Shown: piece by piece, positions 1-7,987 of the stretch
How the letters are laid out: every line of letters starts with the position of its first letter
Numbering within the stretch: the stretch's first letter is position 1
From: SCTD01 sp038256525
Lineage (GTDB): Bacteria; Actinomycetota; Actinomycetes; Mycobacteriales; SCTD01
Reading direction: 5' to 3'
Length of the DNA: 42,153 bases
NCBI GenBank assembly: GCA_038256525.1
Contig: JBBSKF010000010.1
Span: 1-42,153 of the forward strand
Notes under the pieces: generated by a model
Told to the model about the DNA's origin: nothing
What the model saw: the letters and a program-made list of their open reading frames with translations, nothing else
Database searches by the model: none
Translations under genes and position numbers: made by a program

Positions 1-56
1 GAGAGCCGGCCGACGAGGTCGCCGACCTCCTCGCGGCGCACCAGCTCTCCGCTCAT
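1..56 (-). CDS. 5' end of an unidentified gene, cut by window edge
   Basis: The reverse strand opens with ATG at 56-54, giving an 18-residue N-terminus that starts MSGELVRREEVGDLVGRL before the window ends. A GGAAGG Shine-Dalgarno-like run lies just upstream, and the start follows the DUF4193 stop by 37 nt, so the two genes probably form one transcript. The peptide is too short to assign a family. In other actinobacteria genes of the DUF3093/dUTPase neighbourhood often follow DUF4193, but this peptide does not look like a DUF3093 membrane start. Confidence 0.4.
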   Translation of the reverse strand, partial: MSGELVRREEVGDLVGRL

Positions 57-93
57 CGCCTTCCGCCGCTCATCTGCTCAGGCCGGCAGGCCG

Positions 94-390
94 TCAGGCG
101 CACTCGCGGCAGGTGAGCCGGCCGCCCTTGTCGGAGGCGAGTTGGCTCCGGTGGTGAACGAGAAAACAGCTGCCGCAGGTGAACTCGTCACTCTGCTTGG
201 GAAGGACCCGCACGGTGAGCTCCTCCCCCGACAGATCGGCTCCCGGCAGTTCGATGGCTTCGTTGAGATCGGTCTCGTCGACGTCGACACTGCTGGCCTG
301 CGCCTCGGCGCGGCGTGCCTTGAGCTCCTCGAGACTGTCCTCGGGCTCGTCGGCATCAGACCGCCGCGGCTGGTCGTAGTCCGTGGCCAT
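94..390 (-). CDS. DUF4193 family protein
   Basis: A 98-residue acidic protein starting MATDYDQPRR. The N-terminal half is charged (EELKARRAEAQ, VDVDETDLNEAIELPGADLSGEEL). The C-terminal half carries two CxxC pairs (FTCGSC and LTCREC) around a VHHRSQLA segment, which suggests a small zinc ribbon. This matches the actinobacterial DUF4193 family in length and sequence; its function is unknown. The start at 390 follows a good AGGAGGG Shine-Dalgarno about 7 nt upstream. A longer open frame upstream of it is not coding-like. Orthologues usually sit near dut and suhB, and a suhB gene lies 5.5 kb away here. Confidence 0.93.
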   Translation of the reverse strand: MATDYDQPRRSDADEPEDSLEELKARRAEAQASSVDVDETDLNEAIELPGADLSGEELTVRVLPKQSDEFTCGSCFLVHHRSQLASDKGGRLTCRECA

Positions 391-402
391 GCTGAGCCCT
401 CC

Positions 403-431
403 TAGTGTCTGACGTGCCGCCGCGTGGACAA
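403..431 (-). promoter_or_regulatory. candidate promoter for the DUF4193 gene
   Basis: On the reverse strand TTGTCC (431-426) is followed after 16 to 17 nt by GACACT/ACACTA (409-403). This resembles a vegetative -35/-10 pair placed 13 nt before the ribosome binding site. The rest of 391-566 holds no gene that I can see. Confidence 0.35.
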
Positions 432-566
432 CGCCCGGACAGGTCTTCTTGTGCCCGCCGCGCCACACCGCGAGATGGCGAGCGGTCGTCCGGTCCGAGC
501 GCCAGAGGCTAGCGGTCCCCGGGCGCGGCGCAACTGCAGGCTCCTCATGCGGTCGGACGCCGGCCG

Positions 567-1139
567 TCAGGCCGTCGCGTAGCCGCCGAACAGCAGCGCG
601 CTGAGCTCGGCCACGAGCTCGCCACGGGACACGCTCCGGGTCTCGAGCCACCAGTCGCCGGCGGACTGCGTCATCCCGACGATGCCGTGCGCCCAGGCCG
701 CGGCGCGGGCCGGCGGCACGTCGAGCTCGAGGGCGATGCCGTCGGCCAGGAGATCGGCCAGTCGGCGGGTGAACGAGCGCACCTGGGAGTGCGCAAGCAC
801 CGCCTCGTCGGAGTGGAGCAGGAAGCGGTAGACCTCCGGTTCGGCCTCGACCGCTGACAGGTAGGCGTCGACGGTGCGCTCCACGCGGTCGCGCCGGTCC
901 GTTCCGGCCGCGAGCGCCGTACGCAGATCGTCGAGCAGGCGACCGGTGTAGCGGTCGGTCAGCGCTGCGTACAGCCCGCTCTTGTCGCCGAAGTGGCGGT
1001 AGAGGATGGGCTTGGTGATGCCCGCCTCGACGGCGATGTTCGCCATCGAGGCCGCGGGGCCGTCCCGGCAGATGATGCGGTCGGCGGCGTCGAGCAGTGC
1101 CTCGCGCCGCGCCGCCCGGTCCGGCGCGGTGGCCCTCAC
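567..1139 (-). CDS. TetR/AcrR family transcriptional regulator
   Basis: A 190-residue protein with a classical TetR N-terminal helix-turn-helix at about residues 25-50 (ANIAVEAGITKPILYRHFGD, then KSGLYAALTDRY). The helical C-terminal ligand/dimer domain has no recognisable specificity motif. The GTG start overlaps the TGA of the upstream acyl-CoA dehydrogenase by 4 nt (GTGA), so translation is probably coupled. TetR genes paired with acyl-CoA dehydrogenases commonly sense acyl-CoA and repress their own operon. Here that is an inference from the arrangement and from the palindrome at 2412-2426. Confidence 0.93.
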   Translation of the reverse strand: MRATAPDRAARREALLDAADRIICRDGPAASMANIAVEAGITKPILYRHFGDKSGLYAALTDRYTGRLLDDLRTALAAGTDRRDRVERTVDAYLSAVEAEPEVYRFLLHSDEAVLAHSQVRSFTRRLADLLADGIALELDVPPARAAAWAHGIVGMTQSAGDWWLETRSVSRGELVAELSALLFGGYATA

Positions 1140-2395
1140 GCGATCTGATGGCCGGAGATCGCCCGACTGATGATCAGCCGCTGGATCTCGCTGGTGCCCT
1201 CGAAGATCGTGTAGATCTTGGCGTCGCGATGCCAGCGCTCGACCGGGTAGTCGCGCGTGTAGCCGTTCCCACCGAGGATCTGGATCGCCTTCTCGGTGAT
1301 CTCGACCGCAGCCTCACCGGCGTACAGCTTGCTCATCGAGCCCTCCCCGGCGAGGAACGGCACGTTGTTCTTGCCCATCCAGGCGGCCCGCCAGACGAGC
1401 AGCCGGCTCGCGTCGAGCTTGGTCTTCATGTCGGCGAGCATGAAGGCGATGCCCTGGTTCTGGACGATCGGCCGCCCGAACTGCTCGCGGGTCTTGGCAT
1501 AGTCCAAGGCGTACTCGTAGGCGGCGCGGGCGATGCCGACCGCCTGCGCGCCGACCGCCGGGCGCGAGGACTCGAAGGTGGCCATCGCCCCCTGTCCGCC
1601 CTTCTCCCGAATGCTCGTGACCTGCTCCCCCCGGTCGAGAGCGGCCTGTCGCTCGCGGGCGCGGGCAAGACGCTCGTCCAGCCGGCTCTTGCCGCCGAGC
1701 AGCGCCGAGCCAGGCAGGCGCAGGTCGGTCAGCACGACCTCGCTGGTGTGGCTGGCGCGGATCCCGTGCTTGCGGAACTTCTGGCCCTGCGCCAATCCCC
1801 TGCCCTTGAACTCCGGTCCGACCACGAAGGACGCCTGGCCGCGGGCCTTGAGCTCCGGGGCGACGGCGGCGACCACTATGTGCACGTCGGCGATCCCGCC
1901 GTTGGTGATCCAGGTCTTCACGCCGTTGAGGAGCCACTCATCGCTCGCCTCGTCGTAGACCGCCCGGGTCTTCATGCTGCTGACGTCGGAGCCGGCGCCC
2001 GGCTCGGACACGGCGAGGGCAGCCAGCTTGACGTCGTCCTGGCTGCCGAAGCACCGCGGCACCCACTCGCCGATCTGCTCGAGGGTCCCGCTGGCCAGGA
2101 TGCCCGCGACGCCGAGCGTCGTCCCGACGAGCGACAGCCCGATGCCCGCATCGCCCCAGAACAGCTCCTCCATCGTGATCGGCAGGCTGATCCCGCTCTC
2201 GTCCTCCCACGTGGAAGCGAAGAAGTCGAGGGAGTAGATGCCGGCCTTCGCCGCCTCCTGGATGACCGGCCAGGGAGTCTCCTCCCGCTCGTCCCACTCC
2301 GCGGCCGCCGGCCGGATGACGTCGGTGGCGAACTCGTGGAGCCACTTGCGCAGGGTGATCTGGTCCTCGTCGAGCTCGAGGCTGAAGCCGGGCAT
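1136..2395 (-). CDS. acyl-CoA dehydrogenase (FadE-type, catalytic)
   Basis: An FAD-dependent acyl-CoA dehydrogenase of 419 residues, predicted to introduce the alpha-beta double bond of an acyl-CoA. It shows the family landmarks: LAVSEPGAGSD and WITNGG in the middle domain, REQFGRPI in the helical C-terminal domain, and QILGGNGY. The catalytic base is expected in IFEGTSEIQR near the C-terminus. A charged insertion (about residues 240-275, LDERLARARERQAALDRGE) lengthens it relative to short-chain enzymes. The start at 2395 is chosen because AGGGAG lies 5 nt upstream; a longer frame back to 2485 lacks family similarity. It is first in an operon with the TetR gene. Substrate unknown. Confidence 0.93.
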   Translation of the reverse strand: MPGFSLELDEDQITLRKWLHEFATDVIRPAAAEWDEREETPWPVIQEAAKAGIYSLDFFASTWEDESGISLPITMEELFWGDAGIGLSLVGTTLGVAGILASGTLEQIGEWVPRCFGSQDDVKLAALAVSEPGAGSDVSSMKTRAVYDEASDEWLLNGVKTWITNGGIADVHIVVAAVAPELKARGQASFVVGPEFKGRGLAQGQKFRKHGIRASHTSEVVLTDLRLPGSALLGGKSRLDERLARARERQAALDRGEQVTSIREKGGQGAMATFESSRPAVGAQAVGIARAAYEYALDYAKTREQFGRPIVQNQGIAFMLADMKTKLDASRLLVWRAAWMGKNNVPFLAGEGSMSKLYAGEAAVEITEKAIQILGGNGYTRDYPVERWHRDAKIYTIFEGTSEIQRLIISRAISGHQIA

Positions 2396-2411
2396 GCACA
2401 CTCCCTGACGG

Positions 2412-2426
2412 GTTACCGGTGGTAAC
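2412..2426. promoter_or_regulatory. 15-bp palindrome, probable TetR operator
   Basis: GTTACCGGTGGTAAC is a perfect inverted repeat (GTTACC, 3-nt centre, GGTAAC). It lies 16 bp upstream of the acyl-CoA dehydrogenase start and about 100 bp before the divergent alpha/beta hydrolase. Size and place suit an operator for the TetR protein encoded in the same operon. Binding is inferred. Confidence 0.55.
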
Positions 2427-2526
2427 AGCGGGTCGCCAGGCTGCCTGTCCCCCTCGGTGCTGTCAACACACCGCCCGGATTCCACCCCCGTCCGGCGGTG
2501 CGCCCCCCGGTGCCAGACTCAGTCCC

Positions 2527-3441
2527 ATGGCCTCCGTGACCTACGCCGAGATCTCCGTGCACGGCCATGTCGTCAGCTACGCCGAGTCCGGAGTGGAGTC
2601 GGACGGACCCGTCGTGGTGCTGGTGCACGGGATCGCCTCGCAGGCAACGCACTGGGAGGCGGTGATGGAGCGGCTCGGCGAGAGCTGTCACGTCATCGCA
2701 CCGGACCTGCTGGGGCACGGGCGCTCGGCCAAGCCGCGCGGCGACTACTCCCTCGGCGCGCACGCCTGCGGCATCCGGGACCTGCTGGCCGCCCTGGGCC
2801 ACGACCGCATCAGCCTGGTCGGGCATTCGCTCGGCGGGGGGATCGCGATGCAGTTCGCCTACCAGTTCCCCGAGCGGGTGGAGCGGCTCGCCCTGGTGTC
2901 CTCCGGCGGCCTGGGCAAGGAGGTCAGCGTCTTCCTGCGCGCCGCAACGCTGCCCGGCGCGGAACTGGTCCTCCCACTGCTCACCGGGAGCTGGGTGCGC
3001 TGGACGGGGTTGCAGGCCCGACGGCTGCTCGGCGCGGCGCGCGTCCCGGTGCCCACCGGACTGCAGGAGTGCCTCGCCGGCTTCGGTTCGCTGTCCGACC
3101 GGGACAGCCGCGCCGCCTTCATTCACACTGCCCGCAGCGTGCTGGACCCGGCGGGGCAGCGGGTCGACGCCCGGGATCGGCTCTACCTCGCGGCGGACCT
3201 GCCCCTGCTCGTGGTCTGGGGGCGCAGGGACGCGATCATCCCGATCGCGCACGGGGAGTCCCTGGCCGAGTCGGTGCCCAGCACCACGCTGGAGGTCTTC
3301 GAGCAGTCCGGCCACTTCCCGCACCTCACCGAGCCCGGCCGGCTCGCCGAGGTCCTCGCCCGGTGGGTGCGGGCGACGCCCGCGGTGCAGATGGACCCGG
3401 CGTCGCTGCACTCCCGGCTCGCACATCCCTCCGGCACCTGA
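2527..3441 (+). CDS. alpha/beta hydrolase
   Basis: A 304-residue alpha/beta-hydrolase. The oxyanion loop VLVHGIASQ is near residue 32, the nucleophile elbow GHSLGG puts Ser at about 101, the acid is Asp in WGRRDAIIP, and His is in QSGHFPHL near the C-terminus. The segment DLLGHGRSAKPRGDYS and the MQFAYQFPERV run closely resemble, from memory, the M. tuberculosis hydrolase Rv2715 encoded near sigB. Substrate unknown; esterase or epoxide-hydrolase-like activity is possible. The start at 2527 lacks a Shine-Dalgarno but has CAGACT 7 nt upstream, consistent with a leaderless transcript. It converges on glgC with a 10-nt gap. Confidence 0.9.
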   Translation: MASVTYAEISVHGHVVSYAESGVESDGPVVVLVHGIASQATHWEAVMERLGESCHVIAPDLLGHGRSAKPRGDYSLGAHACGIRDLLAALGHDRISLVGHSLGGGIAMQFAYQFPERVERLALVSSGGLGKEVSVFLRAATLPGAELVLPLLTGSWVRWTGLQARRLLGAARVPVPTGLQECLAGFGSLSDRDSRAAFIHTARSVLDPAGQRVDARDRLYLAADLPLLVVWGRRDAIIPIAHGESLAESVPSTTLEVFEQSGHFPHLTEPGRLAEVLARWVRATPAVQMDPASLHSRLAHPSGT

Positions 3442-3451
3442 ACTCGGCGCT

Positions 3452-4684
3452 CTAGACGACCTGCTCGCCCTTGCCGACCACCACGATGCCGCTGCCCGTG
3501 ACCGTGAACCCGCGCTCCCGGTCGCGGGCCAGGTCGACGCCGACCGAGGCGCCGGGCCACACGACGACGTTCTTGTCGAGGATCGCGTTGCGCACGACCG
3601 CCCCGCGCCCGACATCGACGTTGTGCAGCAGGACGCTGCCGGAGATCTCCGAGCCGGAGTGCACCCGCACCCCCGGCGACACCACGGAGCGGCGGACGGT
3701 GCCGCCCGAGATGATCACGCCTTGGCTCACGAGCGAGTCGACCGCCTGCCCGACCCGGCCGCTCTGCTCGAACACGAACTTGGCCGGCGGCAGGGCCGGC
3801 GAGGTGGTGAGGATCGGCCACTGCCGGTTGTAGAGGTTGAACACCGGATGGATCGAGACCAGGTCCATGTGGGCCTCGTAGTAGGAGTCGAGCGTCCCTA
3901 CGTCGCGCCAGTAGCCGCGATCACGGTCGGTCGCGCCCGGCACGTCGTTGTCTGAGAAGTCGTAGACCTCCGCCCCGCCGAGCGCGACCATGCGCGGGAT
4001 GATGTCGCCGCCCATGTCGTGCACCGAGCCCTCGTCGCCGGCGTCGAGCTTCACGGCCTCCAGCAGCGCCGAGGTAGAGAACACGTAGTTGCCCATCGAC
4101 GCGTAGACCATCGACGGGTCGTCCGGGAGGCCCGGCGGGTCGTCCGGCTTCTCGAGGAACGCCTCGATCCGGCGACCGTCACCGGTCGAGATGACGCCGA
4201 AACCACCCGCCTGCTCCCGTGGCACCCGGATGCCGGCGACCGTCACCCCCGCACCACTGTCGATGTGCTGCTCCACCATCTGACGGGGGTCCATGCGGTA
4301 GACGTGGTCGGCACCGAACACCACGATGTACTCGGGTTGCTCGTCGTAGACCAGGTTCAGGCTCTGGTGGATCGCGTCGGCCGAGCCGCGGAACCACTGC
4401 GGTCCGAGTCGTTGCTGCGCCGGCACCGGCGTGACGTAGTTGCCGAGCAGCGTCGACATCCGCCAGGTGGTGGTGATGTGCTGGTCCAGCGAGTGCGACT
4501 TGTACTGCGTGAGCACGACGATCCGCAGATAGCCGCCGTTCACCAGGTTGGACAGCACGAAGTCCACGAGCCGGTAGATCCCGCCGAACGGCACCGCCGG
4601 CTTGGCCCGGTCGGCCGTGAGCGGGGCCAGCCGCTTGCCCTCGCCGCCGGCGAGCACGATCCCGAGGACGCGTGGCGATCGCAT
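3452..4684 (-). CDS. glgC: glucose-1-phosphate adenylyltransferase
   Basis: Makes ADP-glucose from glucose-1-phosphate and ATP, the first committed step of alpha-glucan synthesis. The 410-residue protein begins MRSPRVLGIVLAGGEGKRL, the nucleotidyltransferase loop, and continues with PLTADRAKPAVPFGG. It has WFRGSADAI, VFGADHVYRMD and an IEAFLEKP lysine motif. The C-terminal third is a left-handed beta-helix with hexapeptide repeats (about residues 300-400). The start at 4684 is set by family alignment and by CATAGT 6 nt upstream, which suggests a leaderless mRNA. It is divergent from glgM with only 31 nt between the start codons, an arrangement also seen in mycobacteria. Confidence 0.97.
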   Translation of the reverse strand: MRSPRVLGIVLAGGEGKRLAPLTADRAKPAVPFGGIYRLVDFVLSNLVNGGYLRIVVLTQYKSHSLDQHITTTWRMSTLLGNYVTPVPAQQRLGPQWFRGSADAIHQSLNLVYDEQPEYIVVFGADHVYRMDPRQMVEQHIDSGAGVTVAGIRVPREQAGGFGVISTGDGRRIEAFLEKPDDPPGLPDDPSMVYASMGNYVFSTSALLEAVKLDAGDEGSVHDMGGDIIPRMVALGGAEVYDFSDNDVPGATDRDRGYWRDVGTLDSYYEAHMDLVSIHPVFNLYNRQWPILTTSPALPPAKFVFEQSGRVGQAVDSLVSQGVIISGGTVRRSVVSPGVRVHSGSEISGSVLLHNVDVGRGAVVRNAILDKNVVVWPGASVGVDLARDRERGFTVTGSGIVVVGKGEQVV

Positions 4685-4690
4685 GGACCG

Positions 4691-4708
4691 ACTATGTCCC
4701 ACTACGGT
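4691..4708. promoter_or_regulatory. divergent -10 elements for glgC and glgM
   Basis: Within the 31-nt gap, CATAGT (reverse strand, 4696-4691) stands 6 nt before the glgC ATG and TACGGT (forward strand, 4703-4708) stands 7 nt before the glgM ATG. Neither gene has a Shine-Dalgarno. The spacing predicts transcripts starting at or next to the A of each ATG. No clear -35 element is seen. Confidence 0.5.
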
Positions 4709-4715
4709 GCCGGGC

Positions 4716-5864
4716 ATGCGCATCGGTGTGCTCACCCGCGAATGGCCGCCCGAGGTCTACGGCGGCGCCGGGGTCCACGTGGAGTACCTCGTCCGGGAGC
4801 TGCGCCGCCTTGCCGAGGTCGACGTGCACTCCTTCGGAGGTACACGCGGTGGCGCCACCGCGCACGGTCCAGATCTGCGGTTGTCCGGCGCCAACGCCGC
4901 TCTGCAGGTGCTGTCCACCGACCTGTCGATCGCCGCGGCGACAGGCGGCTGCGACGTCGTGCACTCCCACACCTGGTACGCCGACCTCGCCGGTCACCTG
5001 TCCGGGCTCCTGCACGGCATCCCGCACGTCGTCACCACCCACTCGCTGGAGCCGCACCGCCCGTGGAAGGCCGAGCAGCTCGGCGGCGGCTACGCCGTCT
5101 CGTCCTGGGCGGAGCGCGCCGCCGTCTCCGCCGCGGACGCCGTGATCGCCGTCAGCTCCGGCATGGCGCACGACGTGCTCGCCGCCTATCCCGAGCTCGA
5201 CCCGGCCCGGCTGCACGTCATCCACAACGGCATCGACAGCGAGCAGTACGCGCCGGTGACGGCGACCGACGTCCTGGAACGGTACGGCGTGGACCCGGCC
5301 GAGCCGTACGCCCTGTTCGTCGGCCGGATCACTCACCAGAAAGGTCTGGCCCACCTGCTGCGCGCGGCGGCCGAGCTCCCCGGCCAGCTGGTGCTGTGCG
5401 CCGGCGCCCCGGACACCGAACAGATCGCCGCCGAGACGAGCGCGCTGGTGTCGGAGCTGCGGGCTTCCCGCCCGGGAGTGGTGTGGATCTCCGAGATGCT
5501 GGCCAAACCCGCTGTGGCGCAGCTGATGTCACACGCGACCGTCTTCGTGTGCCCGTCGGTCTACGAACCTCTCGGCATCGTCAACCTCGAGGCGATGGCC
5601 TGCGGGACGGCGGTCGTCGCCTCCGCCGTCGGCGGGATCCCCGAGGTCGTGATCCAGGGCGCGACCGGGGTGCTCGTCGGATACGACGAGGCCGACCCGC
5701 AGGCCTTCGAGGCGAGCCTCGCCGCGGCGGTGGGCGAACTGCTTCGCGACCCGGAGCTGGCGGCCACGATGGGCCGGGCCGGTCGGGACCGGGTCGTCGA
5801 GATGTTCGGGTGGGACACGATCGCGCGGCAGACGCTCGCGGTCTACGAGTCGGTCCTGTCCTGA
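4716..5864 (+). CDS. glgA: GT4 glycosyltransferase, GlgA/GlgM (maltose-1-phosphate or glycogen synthase)
   Basis: A 382-residue GT-B, family GT4 enzyme that uses ADP-glucose. N-terminal acceptor domain: MRIGVLTREWPPEVYGGAGV, then HSHTWYADLAG. C-terminal donor domain: FVGRITHQKGLAHLL and the EPLGIVNLEAMACG motif with the paired glutamates. Actinobacterial proteins of this length and type are GlgM, which transfers glucose from ADP-glucose to glucose-1-phosphate to give maltose-1-phosphate for the GlgE pathway. Older annotations call them glycogen synthase GlgA. Pairing with divergent glgC supports ADP-glucose as donor. No glgE or glgB is in the window. Confidence 0.94.
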   Translation: MRIGVLTREWPPEVYGGAGVHVEYLVRELRRLAEVDVHSFGGTRGGATAHGPDLRLSGANAALQVLSTDLSIAAATGGCDVVHSHTWYADLAGHLSGLLHGIPHVVTTHSLEPHRPWKAEQLGGGYAVSSWAERAAVSAADAVIAVSSGMAHDVLAAYPELDPARLHVIHNGIDSEQYAPVTATDVLERYGVDPAEPYALFVGRITHQKGLAHLLRAAAELPGQLVLCAGAPDTEQIAAETSALVSELRASRPGVVWISEMLAKPAVAQLMSHATVFVCPSVYEPLGIVNLEAMACGTAVVASAVGGIPEVVIQGATGVLVGYDEADPQAFEASLAAAVGELLRDPELAATMGRAGRDRVVEMFGWDTIARQTLAVYESVLS

Positions 5865-5887
5865 GCCACCGCTCGGCGGGGGCTCAG
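5861..5887. terminator. bidirectional hairpin between glgM and suhB
   Basis: CTGAGCC (5861-5867) and GGCTCAG (5881-5887) form a perfect 7-bp stem around a 13-nt GC-rich loop that can fold further (CCG/CGG). The arms contain the TGA of glgM and, on the other strand, the TGA of suhB. It probably ends both convergent transcripts. There is no clear T-run. Confidence 0.5.
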
Positions 5888-6690
5888 CCCATCGGGTCGG
5901 CGTCGGCGTCGAGCCGGACCAACAGGTCGTGCAACGCGTCGAAGACACCCGGCGCTGCCGCGAGCACCATCGCGTGGCCGGGCTCCGCGCCGCGCAGGCC
6001 GCCGACCCGAGCGCCCGCCTCGGTGGCGATCAGCCCGCCCGCCGACAGGTCCCACGGCGACAGGCCCTGCTCGTAGTAGGCGTCCAGCCGGCCCGCCGCC
6101 ACCGAGCAGAGGTCGAGCGCACCGGCGCCGATCCGGCGGATGTCGCGGACCACCGGCAGCAGCTCGGGCAGCACCAGCGACTGGGCGGCCCGGCGCTTCG
6201 CGTCATAGCCGAAGCCGGTGCCCACCAGGGTGAGTGACAGCTCGGTCACCGCCGAGCAGTGCAGGGCGGCACCGTTGAGAAAGGCGCCACCACCACGTAC
6301 GGCGGTGAACATCTCCTCGGCCGCGGCCTTGAAGACCGCCCCGGCCTGCGCCACCCCGTCGACCTCGACCCCGATCGAGACCGCCCAGTCGGGGATGCCG
6401 TAGAGGTAGTTGACGGTCCCATCGATCGGGTCGATCACCCAGCGCACCCCGGTCGTGCCGTCGTCGGAGGCGCCCTCCTCACCGAGGATGCCGTCGCCGG
6501 GGCGGGCGGCGCGGATGCCCTCGACGAGCAGCGCCTCGCTGGCGTGGTCGGCGTCGGTCACCACGTCCGTCGGAGTGGACTTCGTGTCGTGCCGGCCGAG
6601 CCCGGCCTGCATCGACAGGGCTAATTCACCGGCCCGCCTCGCGAGGTCGGTCGCGAGCGCGAGCAGGGCGGAGGGGTCAGCGGCAGTCAC
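5884..6690 (-). CDS. suhB: inositol monophosphatase family protein
   Basis: A 268-residue Mg-dependent sugar-phosphate phosphatase. Metal-site motifs are in order: ILGEEG near residue 73, DPIDGTVNYLYG near 92-103 and WDLSAGGLI near the C-terminus. It should hydrolyse inositol-1-phosphate or related phosphates, as in inositol and mycothiol supply. The GTG start at 6690 has GACACT 6 nt upstream and no Shine-Dalgarno, so it may be leaderless. In M. tuberculosis suhB lies beside sigA; here sigA is about 19 kb away. Confidence 0.93.
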   Translation of the reverse strand: MTAADPSALLALATDLARRAGELALSMQAGLGRHDTKSTPTDVVTDADHASEALLVEGIRAARPGDGILGEEGASDDGTTGVRWVIDPIDGTVNYLYGIPDWAVSIGVEVDGVAQAGAVFKAAAEEMFTAVRGGGAFLNGAALHCSAVTELSLTLVGTGFGYDAKRRAAQSLVLPELLPVVRDIRRIGAGALDLCSVAAGRLDAYYEQGLSPWDLSAGGLIATEAGARVGGLRGAEPGHAMVLAAAPGVFDALHDLLVRLDADADPMG

Positions 6691-6740
6691 CGGGGCAGTG
6701 TCCCGCGCAGGCCGGACCGCTCGACGGGCGCTCCCCCACG

Positions 6741-6758
6741 TACACTAGAACGGCGTTC
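6741..6758 (+). promoter_or_regulatory. -10 element and adjoining inverted repeat before the fadE operon
   Basis: TACACT (6741-6746) fits TAnnnT, and GAACGGCGTTC (6748-6758) is an 11-bp inverted repeat immediately downstream, where a repressor would block initiation. The left half TAGAAC resembles half of the mycobacterial KstR site, but the spacer is 3 nt rather than 2, so the regulator is not assigned. Confidence 0.4.
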
Positions 6759-6780
6759 GGTTTCTTCCCAGGGAGGCACA

Positions 6781-7974
6781 GTGGACCTGCGGCACAGCGA
6801 GCAGGACGAGCAGTTCCGGACCGAGTTCCGCGCCTGGCTCGACGCGAACCTGCCGCAGGAGATGCGCGAACCGGCGTTCTGGGCCGACCTCACCGACGAC
6901 GAGGCGTTCGAAGCGCGGCGCACGTGGGAGGCCGGCAAGGCCAAGGCCGGCTTCGCCGGTATCTCATGGCCGACGGAGTACGGCGGGCGCGGAGGCACGC
7001 CGACGATGAAGGCCATCTACGACCAGGAGATGGCCCTCGCGAACGCTCCGGCGACGGTCAACGCGCTGGGGCTGTCCTTCCTCGGCCCGACGGTGATGGC
7101 GCTCGGCACCGAGCAGCAGAAGAAGAGCATCATCGGACCGCTGCTGAACTGCGAGACCATCTGGTGTCAGGGCTTCTCCGAGCCCGGCGCCGGCTCGGAT
7201 CTCGCGGCACTGCAGATGCGGGCCGAGCCGCAGGGCGAGGACTACCTGCTCAACGGGCAGAAGATCTGGACGACGAACGCCACGCACGGCGACCGGATCT
7301 TCGTGCTGGCCCGCACCAGCCCGGTCGATGGCGGCAAGCGGCACGCCGGCATCTCGATGCTGCTCGTCGACATGCACCAGAGCGGCGTCGAGGCCCGGCC
7401 GCTCAAGCAGATGACCGGTGAGTCCGAGTTCGGCGAGGTCTTCTTCACCGACGCCACCTGCCCGAACAGCGAGGTGCTCGGCGGCGAGGGCAACGGCTGG
7501 TCGACCGCGATGCTGCTGCTGTCGTTCGAGCGGGGTGCGAGCGCCATCGCGCAGTACACCGAGTACCACCGGCAGTGGGAGCAGGTCGTGGCGATCGCGC
7601 ACGAGCTCGACCGCGACGGCCGGCCGGCCGCGGCCGACCCGGTCCTGCGCCAGCAGCTGGCCGCCGCGCTGGTCGAGCTCGAGTGCCTGAAGTACCACTC
7701 GTGGCACGTGCTCACCGCGACCGGACAGGGCAGGGACCTCGGCTTCGAGGCCTCGATGACCAAGATCATGTGGTCGGAGACGTTCCGGCGGGTGTCGGAT
7801 GCCTACGAGGCGGTGCTCGGCAGCGCCTTCCAGGTGCCTGCGCTGAGTGCGGGGCGCTCGCTGCGAGAGCTCACCGCCTTGGCCATCTGGTCCCGCTCGT
7901 GCACGATCTGGGGCGGCTCGCAGCAGGTCCAGCGCAACGTCGTCGCCGAGCGCGTGCTCGGCCTTCCCCGCTAG
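6781..7974 (+). CDS. acyl-CoA dehydrogenase family protein, probable alpha subunit
   Basis: A 397-residue FadE-like protein, GTG start with AGGGAGG 4 nt upstream. Landmarks: GISWPTEYGGRGG, GFSEPGAGSDLA, QKIWTTNATHGD and a C-terminal IWGGSQQVQRNVVAERVLGLP. The usual C-terminal catalytic Glu is replaced in IWGGSQQ. A Glu at about residue 250 (LLSFERGAS) sits where isovaleryl-CoA dehydrogenase and the mycobacterial FadE26 class place their base. The next gene encodes a diverged partner, so this is probably the catalytic half of an alpha2beta2 enzyme acting on bulky, possibly steroid or branched, acyl-CoAs. The assembly and substrate are inferred. Confidence 0.9.
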   Translation: MDLRHSEQDEQFRTEFRAWLDANLPQEMREPAFWADLTDDEAFEARRTWEAGKAKAGFAGISWPTEYGGRGGTPTMKAIYDQEMALANAPATVNALGLSFLGPTVMALGTEQQKKSIIGPLLNCETIWCQGFSEPGAGSDLAALQMRAEPQGEDYLLNGQKIWTTNATHGDRIFVLARTSPVDGGKRHAGISMLLVDMHQSGVEARPLKQMTGESEFGEVFFTDATCPNSEVLGGEGNGWSTAMLLLSFERGASAIAQYTEYHRQWEQVVAIAHELDRDGRPAAADPVLRQQLAAALVELECLKYHSWHVLTATGQGRDLGFEASMTKIMWSETFRRVSDAYEAVLGSAFQVPALSAGRSLRELTALAIWSRSCTIWGGSQQVQRNVVAERVLGLPR

Positions 7975-7987
7975 GAGTTCGCGCCCC

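Noticed and set aside
4019..6076. 685-codon forward frame across glgC, glgM and suhB
   Set aside because: Arg-rich shadow of three conserved genes on other frames and strands.
6744..6758. KstR-type operator before the fadE operon
   Set aside because: The left half TAGAAC fits, but the spacer is 3 nt rather than 2 and the right half diverges (GTTCGG). I kept only a generic inverted repeat.
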